Shown here: positions 9,083 through 18,347 of the stretch, one piece after another
Numbering within the stretch: the stretch's first letter is position 1
How the letters are laid out: every line of letters begins with the position of its first letter
Origin: Spirosoma pollinicola
Lineage (GTDB): Bacteria > Bacteroidota > Bacteroidia > Cytophagales > Spirosomataceae
Reading direction: 5' to 3'
DNA length: 64,000 nt
Assembly (NCBI RefSeq): GCF_002831565.1
Contig: NZ_CP025096.1
Span: 8,614,468 to 8,678,467 of the forward strand
Program-made: the position numbers and the translations under genes
The notes under the pieces: model-generated
Database searches by the model: none
What the model saw: the letters and a program-made list of their open reading frames with translations, nothing else
What the model was told of the DNA's origin: nothing

Positions 9083-9611
9083 AATGACATTTACTACGTC
9101 TCAACACCCCACTGGCGCAGACGTAGTACGTCTTTGATGAAGTACCCGGTCGGCCCGGCGACCCGATCCATCCCCGGCCAACGAGTCCGGTCTGGACATC
9201 GGGTTTCTTCGCTAAGCCCGGGAGCCGTTGGCTTGACCAACGCCGGGGGTACCGCTTTAAATCAATCAAGCCCACCGGTGTTCCGGGGAGTAAGCTTTCC
9301 AGGCCGTTCATGCCGATTCGTATCCGTCAGGGGGGCATCTTACGGGATTCATGGGTCGTACAGGGGGATACGCCAGCCGTGTCGTACCCGGTAGGGGGTA
9401 GGTGAACCAGGAATACCGATGGCGTACGAATGGAGACCACTGGCAGGGCCTATCGAAAAGGTCAATGGACGGCGGTGGCCAGGGCGGCTGGGCTACCCGC
9501 GAACCGAAACCGCAAAACCACGCCCAGTAGCCCAATACCCAACCGATTGGCAACCAGCAGACGACAATTTTAGTGGCCTGGACCATCACCGTAGCTCATC
9601 GCTGATAGGCT

Positions 9612-9846
9612 AAAAAAAAGTATCAAAACGTTTAAAAAAAGGGCAAAAAACGCTAAAAAAACGCAAAAAAAAGGGTCAAAAAAGACGAAAAAGGGCCAAA
9701 AATTGTGTTTTTGATTGATTTCGTCAACCTTTTTACCCCAATTAACCGTTTTGTCAACCATGTCGTCAACCATGTTTTTAGGGCTAACCTATTGATTTTA
9801 AATGACTTATTTTTTCGTGGTTGACGGGTTGACGAGTTGACGAAAA
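9612..9846. repeat. A-tract block plus GTTGACGA octamer cluster 1, candidate origin
   Basis: 9612-9703 is a run of A-tracts (AAAAAACGC, AAAAAAGGG types) at near-helical spacing, which predicts bent DNA. Then come three copies of (C/T)GTCAACC at 9722, 9752 and 9764, and three tandem direct octamers at 9820, 9828 and 9836. Iteron-like octamers next to A-rich DNA beside a replication-type ATPase are what a plasmid origin would show; function is inferred. Confidence 0.55.
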
Positions 9847-9893
9847 AAAACACGTTGCTCATATTCTACTTTTAACGTGGTTTTCCCCCCTGA

Positions 9894-11515
9894 ATGCCCC
9901 GAAAACAGCCTGATTTTCGCTACCAGGCTGGCGAAAATGGCTCGCTGAGGACCGGGCCGTGTACCCGGCAAAGCGATCCGGAAAAAGCCAGCAAGCCCAA
10001 GCCCGCCAGACGCCAGACGCTCATCCGGCGGGCTTTCCCGCCTTCGCTACCGGCTAACGAGCGTGCGGTGGGTCTACCAGGCAAAAACGGCTATGGCATC
10101 GTTAAACCCAACAAAAGGCTTTCCTTTTTACCGACACTCGCTATAATCTACAGCACCGACGCCGACAAATACCCGAACCAAAAACTAGGAAGCTATAAAT
10201 CTGGTCAACTAGATTTATAGCAGGACGCCCAATCCTACTGGGCTATCTACGCTACCAAGGGCAATGGTCAAATCGGCTGCTCTACGACAGGACGTGTTTG
10301 TTCAGGGATAGTTTATTCAGCCAATTTCGCCTGTTCCCCCATCTGTATCGGATTGGTCCGCTTCGGTCGGGTAAGTCGACCAGAGGCTGGTCCACCCTGT
10401 TTCTATTTGGCGAGGACCGCTTGCCGTTTAGGCTCCATACGGGGACGCGCGTTGCCGTTTACCAGCAGTTTGCTGATTTCATGAACGCAGTATTCTGGAT
10501 GGATGAGTACAAAAATACGATTGACCCCCAGCGGATGCAATCGCTTAAGACGGCCTAGGATAGCGCTGACCACACCAAATCAGAAAACAGCAGGGATAAC
10601 CGTAACAAATCCATTCCCGTTTAGTCGGGCTGCCTTATTGCCGGCCAGGAACTTTCCACGGCCGATATTGCCCTGTTTACCCGCTGCATTCGGTTGCCGT
10701 TCACCAAAACTCAGTTTACCACCCAAGAGAAGCACCGCCCGGCACGCTGCACGGCGGAGGTCGGACGGAAAGGGGTATCCCCCATACCGGCGGAAATTGC
10801 TAAGCACCGGCCGCTGATTGAGGCCAACTTTTAGGGTAAATACGACCTTGAGATTGCCCGTAGCAAAGCGCACGTGGTCAAAACCGGCATTGACGACCGG
10901 ATAGCCCAGACCATGGCCATCCTCAGGGCGACCTGCCAGGTACTCCAGGGAGTGCTCGAATTCCCTCTTTTTTAAAGCGCAGATTCGCAAAACAGCCTAC
11001 AACATTATTGCCGCCCAACATGACCTTATTGGCGACTCATCAGAGCCGACGACGTTCTGAAAAATGGTCAACTACCTATATCGCAACCATGAGAGTAAGG
11101 GAAAAATCGATTTTCGGCTCGATGAAACGAAACGCATGGAGGTGGCAATGACCCAGGAAACACCCGACCATACCCTACGACTGGATTCCAAGGAATCACC
11201 GGCTGGCAGGACGGTGCTCTTTCGTCGGTTACAGAACAGGCACACCAGCTACGGGAAGCGGTGCCAGAAACACAACCGTTAACGCCATGGATTTCAACCG
11301 ATTGCAGCATTATCTGGTCCATGAGAAAGGCTACTCAGGCCGGGTTCGGGGTAGTAAGTTCGGGTTGACTTCCACGACGGCTATGGCCTTCGATTACCAA
11401 TGTATCAGAACGTAGCTTCAGGATTTCAGCCCGGACGACTTGGTGGAGGGGGACGACGAGTCTGCCGATGATCCACCGCCCTGGCCCCGTGTTCAAATAG
11501 GTCTCAATCGGCCGG
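9894..11515 (+). pseudogene. plasmid replication P-loop ATPase (primase/helicase-like), heavily decayed
   Basis: Coding remnants run through several frames: TDADKYPNQKLGSYKSGQLD near 10160, a Walker A motif GPLRSGKST at about 10350, LHTGTRVAVYQQFADFMNAV with Walker B FWMDEYKNTIDP to 10530, SRDNRNKSIPV near 10600, IAGQELSTADIALFTR near 10650, and MVNYLYRNHE then DFRLDETKRMEVAMTQETPD from 11064. In-frame stops (10556, 10618) and frameshifts are numerous. The order of blocks matches large toprim-linked replication ATPases I recall from Bacteroidetes plasmids and mobile elements; the exact family name is uncertain. It cannot be functional. Confidence 0.7.
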
Positions 11516-11610
11516 AAACCCCGAAAAATGGCGTTTCAAAGAAAAAATTGGCCAAGGGCATGCGGGGTTCTGAACCGGCGAACCGCCATTTTTTAAAACG
11601 CATTTTTTTT

Positions 11611-11864
11611 CGTCAACCCGTCAACCCGTCAACCATGCGAATGCAGTGGGTTTCAGACTATAAGATAATTAGTTAAAAATCAATTCATTAAAAAAAAAGA
11701 AAGGCCCCATACGACCCAAAATCGTGGTTGACGAAAGTTGACAATGGTTGACGAAAGTTGACGAAAACGGCCGTTTTGACCAAAAAGCACCCAAAAAAGC
11801 ACCCAAAAAAACGCAAAAAAGCACCCAAAAAAACGCAAAAATGGGCCAAAAACGCAAAAAAATG
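11611..11864. repeat. GTTGACGA octamer cluster 2 plus phased A-tracts, candidate origin
   Basis: Three tandem CGTCAACC octamers (11611, 11619, 11627) are followed about 90 bp later by four direct copies, GTTGACGA at 11727, 11747 and 11757 and GTTGACAA at 11737, with 10-bp spacing. Next comes an A-tract array (11779-11864) of CACCCAAAAAAACGC-type units. The arrangement repeats that of 9612-9846 on the other side of the ATPase pseudogene. Confidence 0.55.
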
Positions 11865-11892
11865 AAACGACAAAGCTTATAAAAAGCGCGAT

Positions 11893-12123
11893 CCATCTGA
11901 GGCCGGATGAACAGCCGACATTCCACATCGACCGGCTATACAGGGTCCATGAAGAATGGCGCCGGGAAGCCCAACGACTGGCTCGCTGTCAGACCTAAGC
12001 TGAATTTAATCGAATCTTAGCAGTAAAATGGGGCCACCGGGTGCGGCTACCGTGGCGCGGCCATCCAGTCGGACCGCCGCTGCGCACTAACAGGCGACTA
12101 GCCGTGCCATGGTGCCCCACAAA
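11893..12123 (+). pseudogene. possible decayed plasmid gene
   Basis: One frame reads HLRPDEQPTFHIDRLYRVHE, EWRREAQRLARCQT, a stop, then AEFNRILAVKWGHRVRLPW. The amino-acid composition and a single interrupting stop look like a coding remnant, but I do not recognise a family. The rest of 11520-12383 shows nothing else I can support. Confidence 0.3.
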
Positions 12124-12383
12124 GCGCAGATTTTGACTTATAGAGCTGAAAAAGGTCGTTGGTCGTCTAACGCCTGGATTGGTAGGCTCCGGGCAGCTAA
12201 ATTTCCCCTACAGAAATAACCCGCCGGGCGGTCAACGAATTAACGGAATAATAGCGTCTCTACTCTTCTGTTTTCCTGTTAGTGCGGCCACACCGGCGGC
12301 CGTCTGCGGCTGCGGTCTGACTGGATGGCCGCGCCCCGGTGGCCCCGTTCTGCCGCTAAGACGCTACTGGTAAGAAAAGGGGC

Positions 12384-12545
12384 GGGGTATTACTTAGCCC
12401 AAAGTTCGACCGACTCACCCGTAGCGCAGCGTTCATCTTTACGCTCCGCGATTCGGGCCTTGAGTTTGTCCGTGCCGACATGCCCAGGGCAAACACGCTA
12501 ACTATTGGTGTAATGCCACCATGCCCAGCCTGAACGGAAACTCAT
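12384..12545 (+). pseudogene. second serine recombinase fragment
   Basis: The frame through 12399 reads PKFDRLTRSAAFIFTLRDSG then LEFVRADMPRANTLTIGV, the segment that follows the catalytic core in serine recombinases (compare LSRNASFIFTLRDSG in the fragment at 6603-7066). No upstream or downstream domain survives. About 230 bp between here and 12780 hold nothing I recognise. Confidence 0.65.
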
Positions 12546-12779
12546 CGGCAATTGAGGGCGCAAGTGGTAACTGAAAAAGAGCTGGTTGGCTATGTTGGGT
12601 AAGACTGAAAATCGCACATCCGGGGCCGTTTTTCAGCCTGGGAGCGACAGATCAATTGCACCCGTATGCGACTGATTACGTTTAACAGTTATTAAATTTT
12701 TTGCAAACAGGATTCATGCTAGAATCGGAGGTTTTCGTGGACGACTTTAATTTATGCTTGAGTTGACACAGATCGTTCA

Positions 12780-13118
12780 CTAATAGAAGATTAGGTGCCC
12801 AACAAGTTCAATTAATGACCGTGACTGTTGCACAACTCTTTTGGAATGAAAGAACCCTTGAAGTAACCCGTCCCATAAAGACAAAAAAGAGTCCCCTGGA
12901 TGCAAAGCCAACACCTGAGTAACCACTTTAGGCCAGCGCTTGGCCAATAGCCACTTCTTGAGATTGTAGGCCGTTGCCGCCATCACCATCCGCTTGTGCG
13001 CACCCGTTTTACCTTCGCCAGGCGTCCGGCGCATCCCAAAGTAGTTCAGTAAACTACCAAAAACTGGCTCAACCACCGCACTCCGTCGCCTTTTCAGCCG
13101 CTTCCCTTTCGCACTCGT
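12780..13118 (-). CDS. IS1182-type transposase C-terminus, cut by linker
   Basis: The frame is open to the linker (TSAKGKRLKRRRSAVVEPVF) and contains GSLLNYFGMRRTPGEGK then AHKRMVMAATAYNLKKWL, the typical C-terminal block of IS1182-type DDE transposases in Bacteroidetes. Only about 113 of some 450-500 residues are present; the rest was lost at the contig edge. Confidence 0.8.
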   Translation of the reverse strand, partial: TSAKGKRLKRRRSAVVEPVFGSLLNYFGMRRTPGEGKTGAHKRMVMAATAYNLKKWLLAKRWPKVVTQVLALHPGDSFLSLWDGLLQGFFHSKRVVQQSRSLIELVGHLIFY

Positions 13119-13130
13119 CTAGCTAGCTAG
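13119..13130. other. contig linker (B/C junction)
   Basis: Separates a cut IS1182 transposase on the left from a cut IS630 transposase on the right. Confidence 0.93.
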
Positions 13131-13428
13131 TGTCTAAGTGCCCGATATGACGAGGATTAGTAACACTCAAAATCGGGTTACGCCCTTGGCCTAGTTTTCG
13201 ATTTAGGCCAACAATGCCTGCTGTTTCCCAGGTGTTTATCCATGTTCCGACCGTATTATGATTGACATCTAGATGAGTGGCAATTTGTTTGATGGTCACA
13301 CCAGCTTGGTTCAACAAAAGAGCTCGACATTTTTCTCTAAATTCAGGTTTAGGATGATATTTTGCCCCTTCCCGTAAAGTTATTTGTTCTGATTCGTTTA
13401 GATCGATATGCTTTTCTTTGCGGCTCAT
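13131..13428 (-). CDS. IS630-family transposase N-terminus, cut by linker
   Basis: MSRKEKHIDLNESEQITLRE is followed by the HTH block VTIKQIATHLDVNHNTVGTW and a linker region (GLNRKLGQGRNPIL) before the contig edge. The IS left end is at 13472, with TAAGTAATTGAGCAAATT read inwards, pairing with the right end at 2046. This is the 5' half of the element whose 3' half opens contig B. Confidence 0.8.
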
Positions 13429-13490
13429 AAACCTAAGGTAGTTAATCTAAGATAAATTTGCTCAATTACTTAGAAGATAACAGTGGGCTC

Positions 13491-13883
13491 TCAGTCCCTT
13501 AAGGCCGTAAAGAGATCGCTCATTTGCTGGATGGACAGCGGTTTTTTAAGGTATCCCTTCAATTCAGGGTAGGTCTGCGATTTCAATAAATCGGCTGGAT
13601 CGGAAGACGAACTGACCAGGTAAATGTGAGGATGATAGTTCACGGCTTTCAGGGCTCGATAGCTGTCCAAAAATTGCCATCCATTCATCCAGGGCATATT
13701 AATATCCAGCAGAATTAACTCAGGAAGTGCAGCTTGGTTAAGCGGCAGGCACGACTTAATGTAATCGAACGCTTGTTGGCCGTCATCGAAGCGAAGTAAC
13801 TCATGCGCTGGCGCGATTTTTACAATTGCCTTCCTTACCAGAAATTGAAAAATGGGATCATCATCAATAATGGCTATTTTCAT
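13491..13883 (-). CDS. single-domain response regulator (CheY-like)
   Basis: A 130-aa receiver domain with no output domain: IAIIDDDPIFQFLVRK (acidic pocket), phospho-acceptor Asp in LILLDINMPWMNGWQF (about residue 61), switch Ser in IYLVSSSSDP, and Lys in GYLKKPLS. It is transcribed away from the GAF-PAS sensor gene 130 bp off. Such stand-alone receivers usually relay phosphate between kinases or act by protein binding. A TAACTTTG -7 box lies upstream. Confidence 0.88.
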   Translation of the reverse strand: MKIAIIDDDPIFQFLVRKAIVKIAPAHELLRFDDGQQAFDYIKSCLPLNQAALPELILLDINMPWMNGWQFLDSYRALKAVNYHPHIYLVSSSSDPADLLKSQTYPELKGYLKKPLSIQQMSDLFTALRD

Positions 13884-13918
13884 AACGATAAGTTACCTGT
13901 AAAGAGTTATTTTTCCTC

Positions 13919-13926
13919 CAAAGTTA
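13919..13926 (-). promoter_or_regulatory. Bacteroidetes-type -7 box for the response regulator
   Basis: Reads TAACTTTG on the minus strand, matching the TAnnTTTG consensus, about 36 bp upstream of the regulator start codon. I see no clear -33 TTG. Confidence 0.45.
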
Positions 13927-14016
13927 CATATGTTGTTTTATTATTAACATTTAAGTTGTTATTTGCCGTTCTATTTTAATAAATTTAAGTCCTTATACGA
14001 GTTTTGGTTAATTCAT

Positions 14017-15111
14017 ATGCCTTTACAACAACTGGAACGCTTGAAAGCGGTAAACCGCTTCCTGACCTTGGAGATTGATAGAAAGAAGGAACTAGAAGAG
14101 ATTGTCAAGTTAGCCTCTGAAATATGTCAGACTTCAGTCGCCCTAATAACCCTTTTGGACGACCAAAATCAATACGTCAAGTTCAATGTGGGCTTCAATC
14201 ACCCAACGACGAGTAAAAAGGATGCGTTCTGTCAATACACGATCCAGGAGTATGATGTCTTTGAAGTCCCCGATGCTAAGCGGGACGAGCGTTTTGTCCA
14301 CAACCCCCTGGTCACGGGTGATCCCAATATCCGCTTTTACGCTGGTGCGCCCCTGACGACGCAGGATGGCCATAATCTAGGGAGCCTATGCGTTATTGAT
14401 CAGCAGCCAAAAGAGCTTACTGACACTCAAAAACAGCTGCTTCGGGTATTAGCCAGGCAAGTCATACAAGTTCTGGAGTTTGAATTCAGCATCAACGCGC
14501 TCAAAAGTCAGTTTGTTAAGGCAAAACAGGCGGAGATCAAGCTTAGATCATTTTTCGAAAGTTCCGTCTCCTGCCACCTCCTGCTGGGAAGAGACTTTGA
14601 CATCCTGGCATTTAATAAATCACTTGAACTCTTTATTGACGAGTTATACGGAATTAGGATTCGGGAGGCGATGGATATCAGAGCGTATGTGCATGAATCT
14701 CATTTGCCGACTTTTGTCGAGAATTATCAAGTGGCTTTATCGGGAGAAACGGTAACCAGCGAGCGGGAAATCGTTTATCCTGATAAACGAGTGTTTTGGT
14801 ACATCACCTACGAGCCAGCCAGAGACGAGGAAGGTGTAATACTGGGTGTATCCTGTAATGCCACTGACATCACGGACCGGATACAGCGGGAACGATTGCT
14901 GGGCTTACAAAACGAATCCTTAAGAAAAATAGCGTACATTCAGTCTCATGAGTTGCGCAGGCCAGTCTCGTCCATCCTGGGCTTGATGGTTTTGATTAAA
15001 GAAGAAGACTACTTTCATCCAGACAGAGAGGAGCTTGTTATGCTGGAACGAGCCGTCAATGAACTGGATGGGAAGATAAGCGATATTGTTAGCTGCACCA
15101 ATGAGCGCTAA
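14017..15111 (+). CDS. GAF-PAS protein with HisKA-like domain but no ATPase
   Basis: From MPLQQLERLKAVNRFLTLEI the protein has a GAF domain (about residues 20-165, ending FYAGAPLTTQDGHNLGSLCV), a PAS domain (about 175-300, FWYITYEPARDEEG), and a dimerisation/H-box segment IAYIQSHELRRPVSSILGLM with the phosphorylatable His. It then stops after about 50 residues with no HATPase_c domain (no N, G1 or G2 boxes). It therefore cannot autophosphorylate alone. It may accept phosphate or signal from another kinase, possibly via the divergent CheY-like regulator. An alternative start at 13963 adds 18 residues of low plausibility. Confidence 0.8.
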   Translation: MPLQQLERLKAVNRFLTLEIDRKKELEEIVKLASEICQTSVALITLLDDQNQYVKFNVGFNHPTTSKKDAFCQYTIQEYDVFEVPDAKRDERFVHNPLVTGDPNIRFYAGAPLTTQDGHNLGSLCVIDQQPKELTDTQKQLLRVLARQVIQVLEFEFSINALKSQFVKAKQAEIKLRSFFESSVSCHLLLGRDFDILAFNKSLELFIDELYGIRIREAMDIRAYVHESHLPTFVENYQVALSGETVTSEREIVYPDKRVFWYITYEPARDEEGVILGVSCNATDITDRIQRERLLGLQNESLRKIAYIQSHELRRPVSSILGLMVLIKEEDYFHPDREELVMLERAVNELDGKISDIVSCTNER

Positions 15112-15589
15112 AATATAGCTGGTAGCCAATAAATTTTGAGGATCAGGAAACCGTAGCAATTCCAAGAGTGTGGTAACTGGTACAACTGTAATGGATGACC
15201 ATCGATCTTCATATCCGTCAGGCTTATCCTGTATTTACCTTCTTTGACTTTGACCGAGAGTGTATGCACTACGTTGCCTTGCCAGACAAGTTCTTGACTT
15301 TTGACAGATATCTTTTAACCTTCTTGGCCCGTTAGTGCCCCCCTCGATTGGCCGTTTACCTGCAGAATATCTTTGGAAGCATTGTACGTTTTGACAAACC
15401 ACTTTCGAGCCCGTTTGAAGAGTTTACCCTTAGTGACGCCCGCCACGTTGTTATCGACCAGATAAGCAGGCTTACTCTCCGAGTCAAGCGGGATAATGCC
15501 CCTCAGTTTATTATCATAAACTGCACTCTTTTGAGCAATAAGGGTAAGGTCAGTAGTAACGTGACCAGTACGTGGGGCGACTTAATCAT
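15108..15589 (-). pseudogene. DUF4468-type secreted protein, inactivated
   Basis: On the minus strand MIKSPHVLVTLLLTLPLLL (signal peptide, start 15589) is followed after a frameshift by AQKSAVYDNKLRGIIPLD, then LVDNNVAGVTKGKLFKRARK and WFVKTYNASKDILQVNG. An in-frame TAA at 15316-15318 comes next, and the same frame continues KSQELVWQGNVVHTLSVKVK, EGKYRISLTDMKIDG to a stop at 15108. The pattern (RARKWFVKTY...DILQ...GKYRISLTD) is that of DUF4468 beta-sheet proteins. One frameshift and one stop make it a young pseudogene or a pair of sequencing errors. A related intact gene is at 50534-51166. Confidence 0.7.
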
Positions 15590-15976
15590 AAATGTCTATA
15601 TAATTGGTTGAGAACAGCAAAGTCGCTTACTTAACTCAACTTCAGTGGGTTTCAGCGTCTTATAAAAGTGTGATGAGTAGAAAAGATGGCCAATAGTAGT
15701 AAGCTAGAAACGGTGGTGCCTAAGTCAGTATACGTCAATAAAAGATAGATGAATTCCTAACGATCCTGTACAGATTTGACAGCCTTAGTCACTATAAAGA
15801 CTATACCAAAAAAGTTACTAAAGTTGTTAGTTTATCCATGTGGAATAACGTAAACTTGTGGTAAACAAGTAAACGAAATAAATCGCTTTTAAAATAGTAA
15901 TGGCTTATAACTACGCAGTGGCTTATAACTATCTTAATTGACCCTTCGCCTATCAACTACCATTTATTTAAAAACC

Positions 15977-16732
15977 ATGAGTACACGCCATCAACTTCTG
16001 TATTTAACCGCCTTACTAGGTCTTGTTTCCCTAGCTGCTTGCTCGACCAATTTGACCAACACCCCTACCCCCGCCGGTGGTGTTCTGTCGGGAACCATTC
16101 AACTTTGGGATGATAAAACCAGTACACTAGCCGATAATAGTGGGGTAATTATAACAGTCGATGATCTGACCGGTGTTAGCACTATCACAGACGCTGCCGG
16201 AAAATATAGTTTAGCTAATATTACTTACGGCTTACACGATTTAACTATGAGTAAAGCGGGTTATGGCACCTTCCGTTTATTTGGCGTTTCGACTACCAGT
16301 TCGATCAATGGTACGATTTTGCCCGCTACTCAATTGGGCAAACTAGCGACGACAACAGTTACCTCTCTGACCCTCTCCGGCAGTGCTTACAATGGTAGCT
16401 CTGGGGTGAGTGTGCTCTACTCGGTTGCTCCTATTCCTACGGCGATTAACCGCGGCTACGTACGCTACTTTTTGAGCACTGATCCAGCGGTTTCCAGTAC
16501 GAACTACACATTCACTTCACCAATTGTCTCGGTGCTTAACAACAATGTGACCGGTGGTTTCACTAAAGAGGACCTCTTAACGGCTGGCTTTAAGAGTGGC
16601 CAGACAGTTTACCTTCGGCTCTATGGGGAATCCGTACAAAGTAATACGTACGTAGATCCGAACGTTGGGACAAGAGTGTTTCCCAATCTTAACCTTACGA
16701 CAGTGGAAGCGGTCTCGTTTGTGTTGCCCTAA
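15977..16732 (+). CDS. lipoprotein with carboxypeptidase-regulatory-like domain
   Basis: MSTRHQLLYLTALLGLVSLA ends in a lipobox LAAC (Cys at about residue 21), so the mature protein is predicted to be lipid-anchored. A CarboxypepD_reg-like beta-sandwich follows (GVLSGTIQLWDD to GLHDLTMSKAGYG, about residues 35-100), then a Thr/Ser-rich beta region. I chose the ATG at 15977 because it places the signal peptide correctly; the in-frame upstream start at 15938 would bury it. Function unknown. Stands alone, with a terminator-like hairpin about 170 bp downstream. Confidence 0.8.
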   Translation: MSTRHQLLYLTALLGLVSLAACSTNLTNTPTPAGGVLSGTIQLWDDKTSTLADNSGVIITVDDLTGVSTITDAAGKYSLANITYGLHDLTMSKAGYGTFRLFGVSTTSSINGTILPATQLGKLATTTVTSLTLSGSAYNGSSGVSVLYSVAPIPTAINRGYVRYFLSTDPAVSSTNYTFTSPIVSVLNNNVTGGFTKEDLLTAGFKSGQTVYLRLYGESVQSNTYVDPNVGTRVFPNLNLTTVEAVSFVLP

Positions 16733-16903
16733 GGGATGTATTTGAAAACGGATCAAATTCGTCACGGCTCGACCGTAAGAACTTGATGCCCCTTTGGTAA
16801 TCTGTATTGTATCCGATTCTCAGCTAACATAAATAGCGGCCGGGCGGCCGGTGCGGTAGATTGAAAAGGCCGGGCGGTACGAGTTTAGGAGACAGAGCCG
16901 TAG

Positions 16904-16934
16904 CGGTTTCTGATGAAACCGGTAGCCTTTTTTG
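16904..16934 (+). terminator. hairpin CGGTTTC/GAAACCG followed by T-run
   Basis: A 7-bp stem with a TGAT loop (16904-16921) is followed by GTAGCCTTTTTTG. It could terminate transcription from the lipoprotein gene. The remainder of 16733-17072 holds no gene I can support. Confidence 0.5.
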
Positions 16935-17084
16935 AGTTGCACTCGAAAAGGAACCGCATCGGCGTACCGGTTTCATTACCCCTCCCAATCGCGTTATTAC
17001 CGATATGACTCGCTTAGTGATCGTCTAGGTAAGTTGTGACTAAGTTGATCCTTGTTTTAATTAGACCCATTATTGTTATTAGCC

Positions 17085-17381
17085 TCCCTTAAAAATTATC
17101 CCAACTTTGGCACCTGTGCCGACCTAGGGCACTGGCCCAAGAGCGGTGTCAATCCGGGGGATTTTTTGAAGAAACTAAAGAGCCATATCCTGGGCATACA
17201 TCTAGAAGACATTGCGGCTTATAATTATCCTCGCTTAAAAGGTGTACCCATTGGCACAGGCGTGCTCAATTTCCTCGCCATTTTCCAGGAGTTGAAAGGC
17301 AGGGTTTTATTGAACGATAGATTTTTCAATAACTCTCCGACGTACGCTGTTGCCTACTGTGCCATTTACCGTTATAAATGA
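17085..17381 (+). pseudogene. sugar phosphate isomerase/epimerase fragment
   Basis: The frame reads NYPNFGTCADLGHWPKSGVN, LKKLKSHILGIHLEDIAAYN, VPIGTGVLNFLAIFQELKG. These are the metal-binding C-terminal strands of a xylose-isomerase-like TIM barrel (CADLGHW and HLxD carry the metal ligands). The N-terminal ~180 residues are missing and no start codon is convincing, so I call it a remnant. Confidence 0.7.
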
Positions 17382-17387
17382 TTGCCC

Positions 17388-18347
17388 TTACCGTTTGAAT
17401 ACCTCAATCCGGGTATTGATCCGTCGGCCCTCTTCAGTCTCGTTACTCACTAAGGGTTTACTATCGCCTAATCCCGTAGCCTCCACCCCAGATGGCTTCA
17501 CCCCTAACCTAACCAGGGCCTCTTTCAGGGCAACAGCCCGTTTTTGGGTTAACCCTAAGATGTAGGCTGATTGGCCCACCGGAGCACTGTGCACCTCTAA
17601 GCCCAACTTCCACTCCGGATGCGCTTGAAAAACCCCAACCAGTGCCAATAATTCATCGCTTGACTGAGTTAGCAACTCAGCTTTGTCAGAGGCAAACTCT
17701 AAATAAGTGACCCCTTTGGCCTTTCCTTCTAAGGCCTTTAGCAACTCATTCTCTTTGTTGATATTGGTGCTCAGCAACTGGCTCTGCTTCTCCACCACCA
17801 AAAGGGTATAAAAATGGGAGCCAATGGAATAGGGCTGTACTTGAAGCCACACCTCTTTTTGGGCCGTTTTGATCACGTATTCCACCACCCCGTAATAAGC
17901 ACTAGGGGCCACTTGATGGTGGGAGTCCAGTTCGACCAGGTCGTGGGTCGTTACTTTTTTGATCAGTTCATCGGGCAATTTACCTTCATAGATTTTCTTA
18001 CCCCCCAGCGTAGCCACCAGCTGATCAAAGGTTTGAATAATCTGAAATTCAGACGGAATCTTTTTGGTGTGGTCCGTGACGTTTAGCGATTGAGCCGAGA
18101 CTTGTCCATCTACCGTAAAATACGCCTTGCCGTCGTAAAAGTAGGTTCGGTTCTGCTCAATAGTGACCGAATCAGTCGGCGTAAAATTGGGCAATGTTTT
18201 TACGTAGGGGAAGGTGCCTAGATCAGCCTTTGAGAGGGGAATGGTCTGGGTGTCTACCGGGGGTGTTAGGACCTTATTTGGTTGAGCTTGTCCGGTTACC
18301 AGGGTTACGGTCAGCAGCAGGACACTGATTGAAAGGTTATTCATCAT
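17388..18347 (-). CDS. OmpA family outer-membrane protein
   Basis: The 319-aa protein begins MMNNLSISVLLLTVTLVTGQ, a signal peptide cleaved near Ala-Gln-21. The central ~170 residues have no family I recognise. The C-terminal ~110 residues form an OmpA/MotB peptidoglycan-binding domain: YLEFASDKAELLTQSSDELL, KRAVALKEALVRLGV, GLGDSKPLVSNETEEGRRIN then TRIEV. It probably tethers the outer membrane to peptidoglycan. Monocistronic. Confidence 0.85.
   Translation of the reverse strand: MMNNLSISVLLLTVTLVTGQAQPNKVLTPPVDTQTIPLSKADLGTFPYVKTLPNFTPTDSVTIEQNRTYFYDGKAYFTVDGQVSAQSLNVTDHTKKIPSEFQIIQTFDQLVATLGGKKIYEGKLPDELIKKVTTHDLVELDSHHQVAPSAYYGVVEYVIKTAQKEVWLQVQPYSIGSHFYTLLVVEKQSQLLSTNINKENELLKALEGKAKGVTYLEFASDKAELLTQSSDELLALVGVFQAHPEWKLGLEVHSAPVGQSAYILGLTQKRAVALKEALVRLGVKPSGVEATGLGDSKPLVSNETEEGRRINTRIEVFKR

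Larger units (their letters stand above)
7785..9400. repeat. diverged tandem duplication of a ~0.9-kb non-coding unit
   Basis: Copy 1 runs from about 7785 to 8440 and copy 2 from about 8730 to 9400. Matching landmarks are CCTACAGCCGGAG (7803/8748), the CTGGGCTTACTC-type block (about 7940/8890), a palindrome (8085/9031), CCCCGGCCAAC (about 8300/9170) and CCAGGCCGTTCATGCCG (8399/9299), an offset of 900-946 bp. Neither copy holds a convincing open frame. Short frames are broken differently in each copy, so this is either a duplicated decayed gene or a structural/regulatory DNA unit. Confidence 0.7.

Noticed and set aside
8085..9130. Possible CRISPR array from the 15-bp GACGTAT-type repeats
   Set aside because: Units are adjacent and in both orientations, with no constant-length spacers and no cas genes.
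7701..9613. Many overlapping 60-130-codon frames on both strands of the GC-rich region
   Set aside because: They are broken differently in the two copies of the duplicated unit, show no recognisable domains, and long chance frames are expected at this GC content.
9570..9862. Phe-rich frames on the minus strand (also 11669-11928)
   Set aside because: They are translations of the complementary side of A-tract arrays.
15348..15611. Plus-strand 87-codon frame
   Set aside because: It is antisense to the DUF4468 pseudogene, which has clear family residues.
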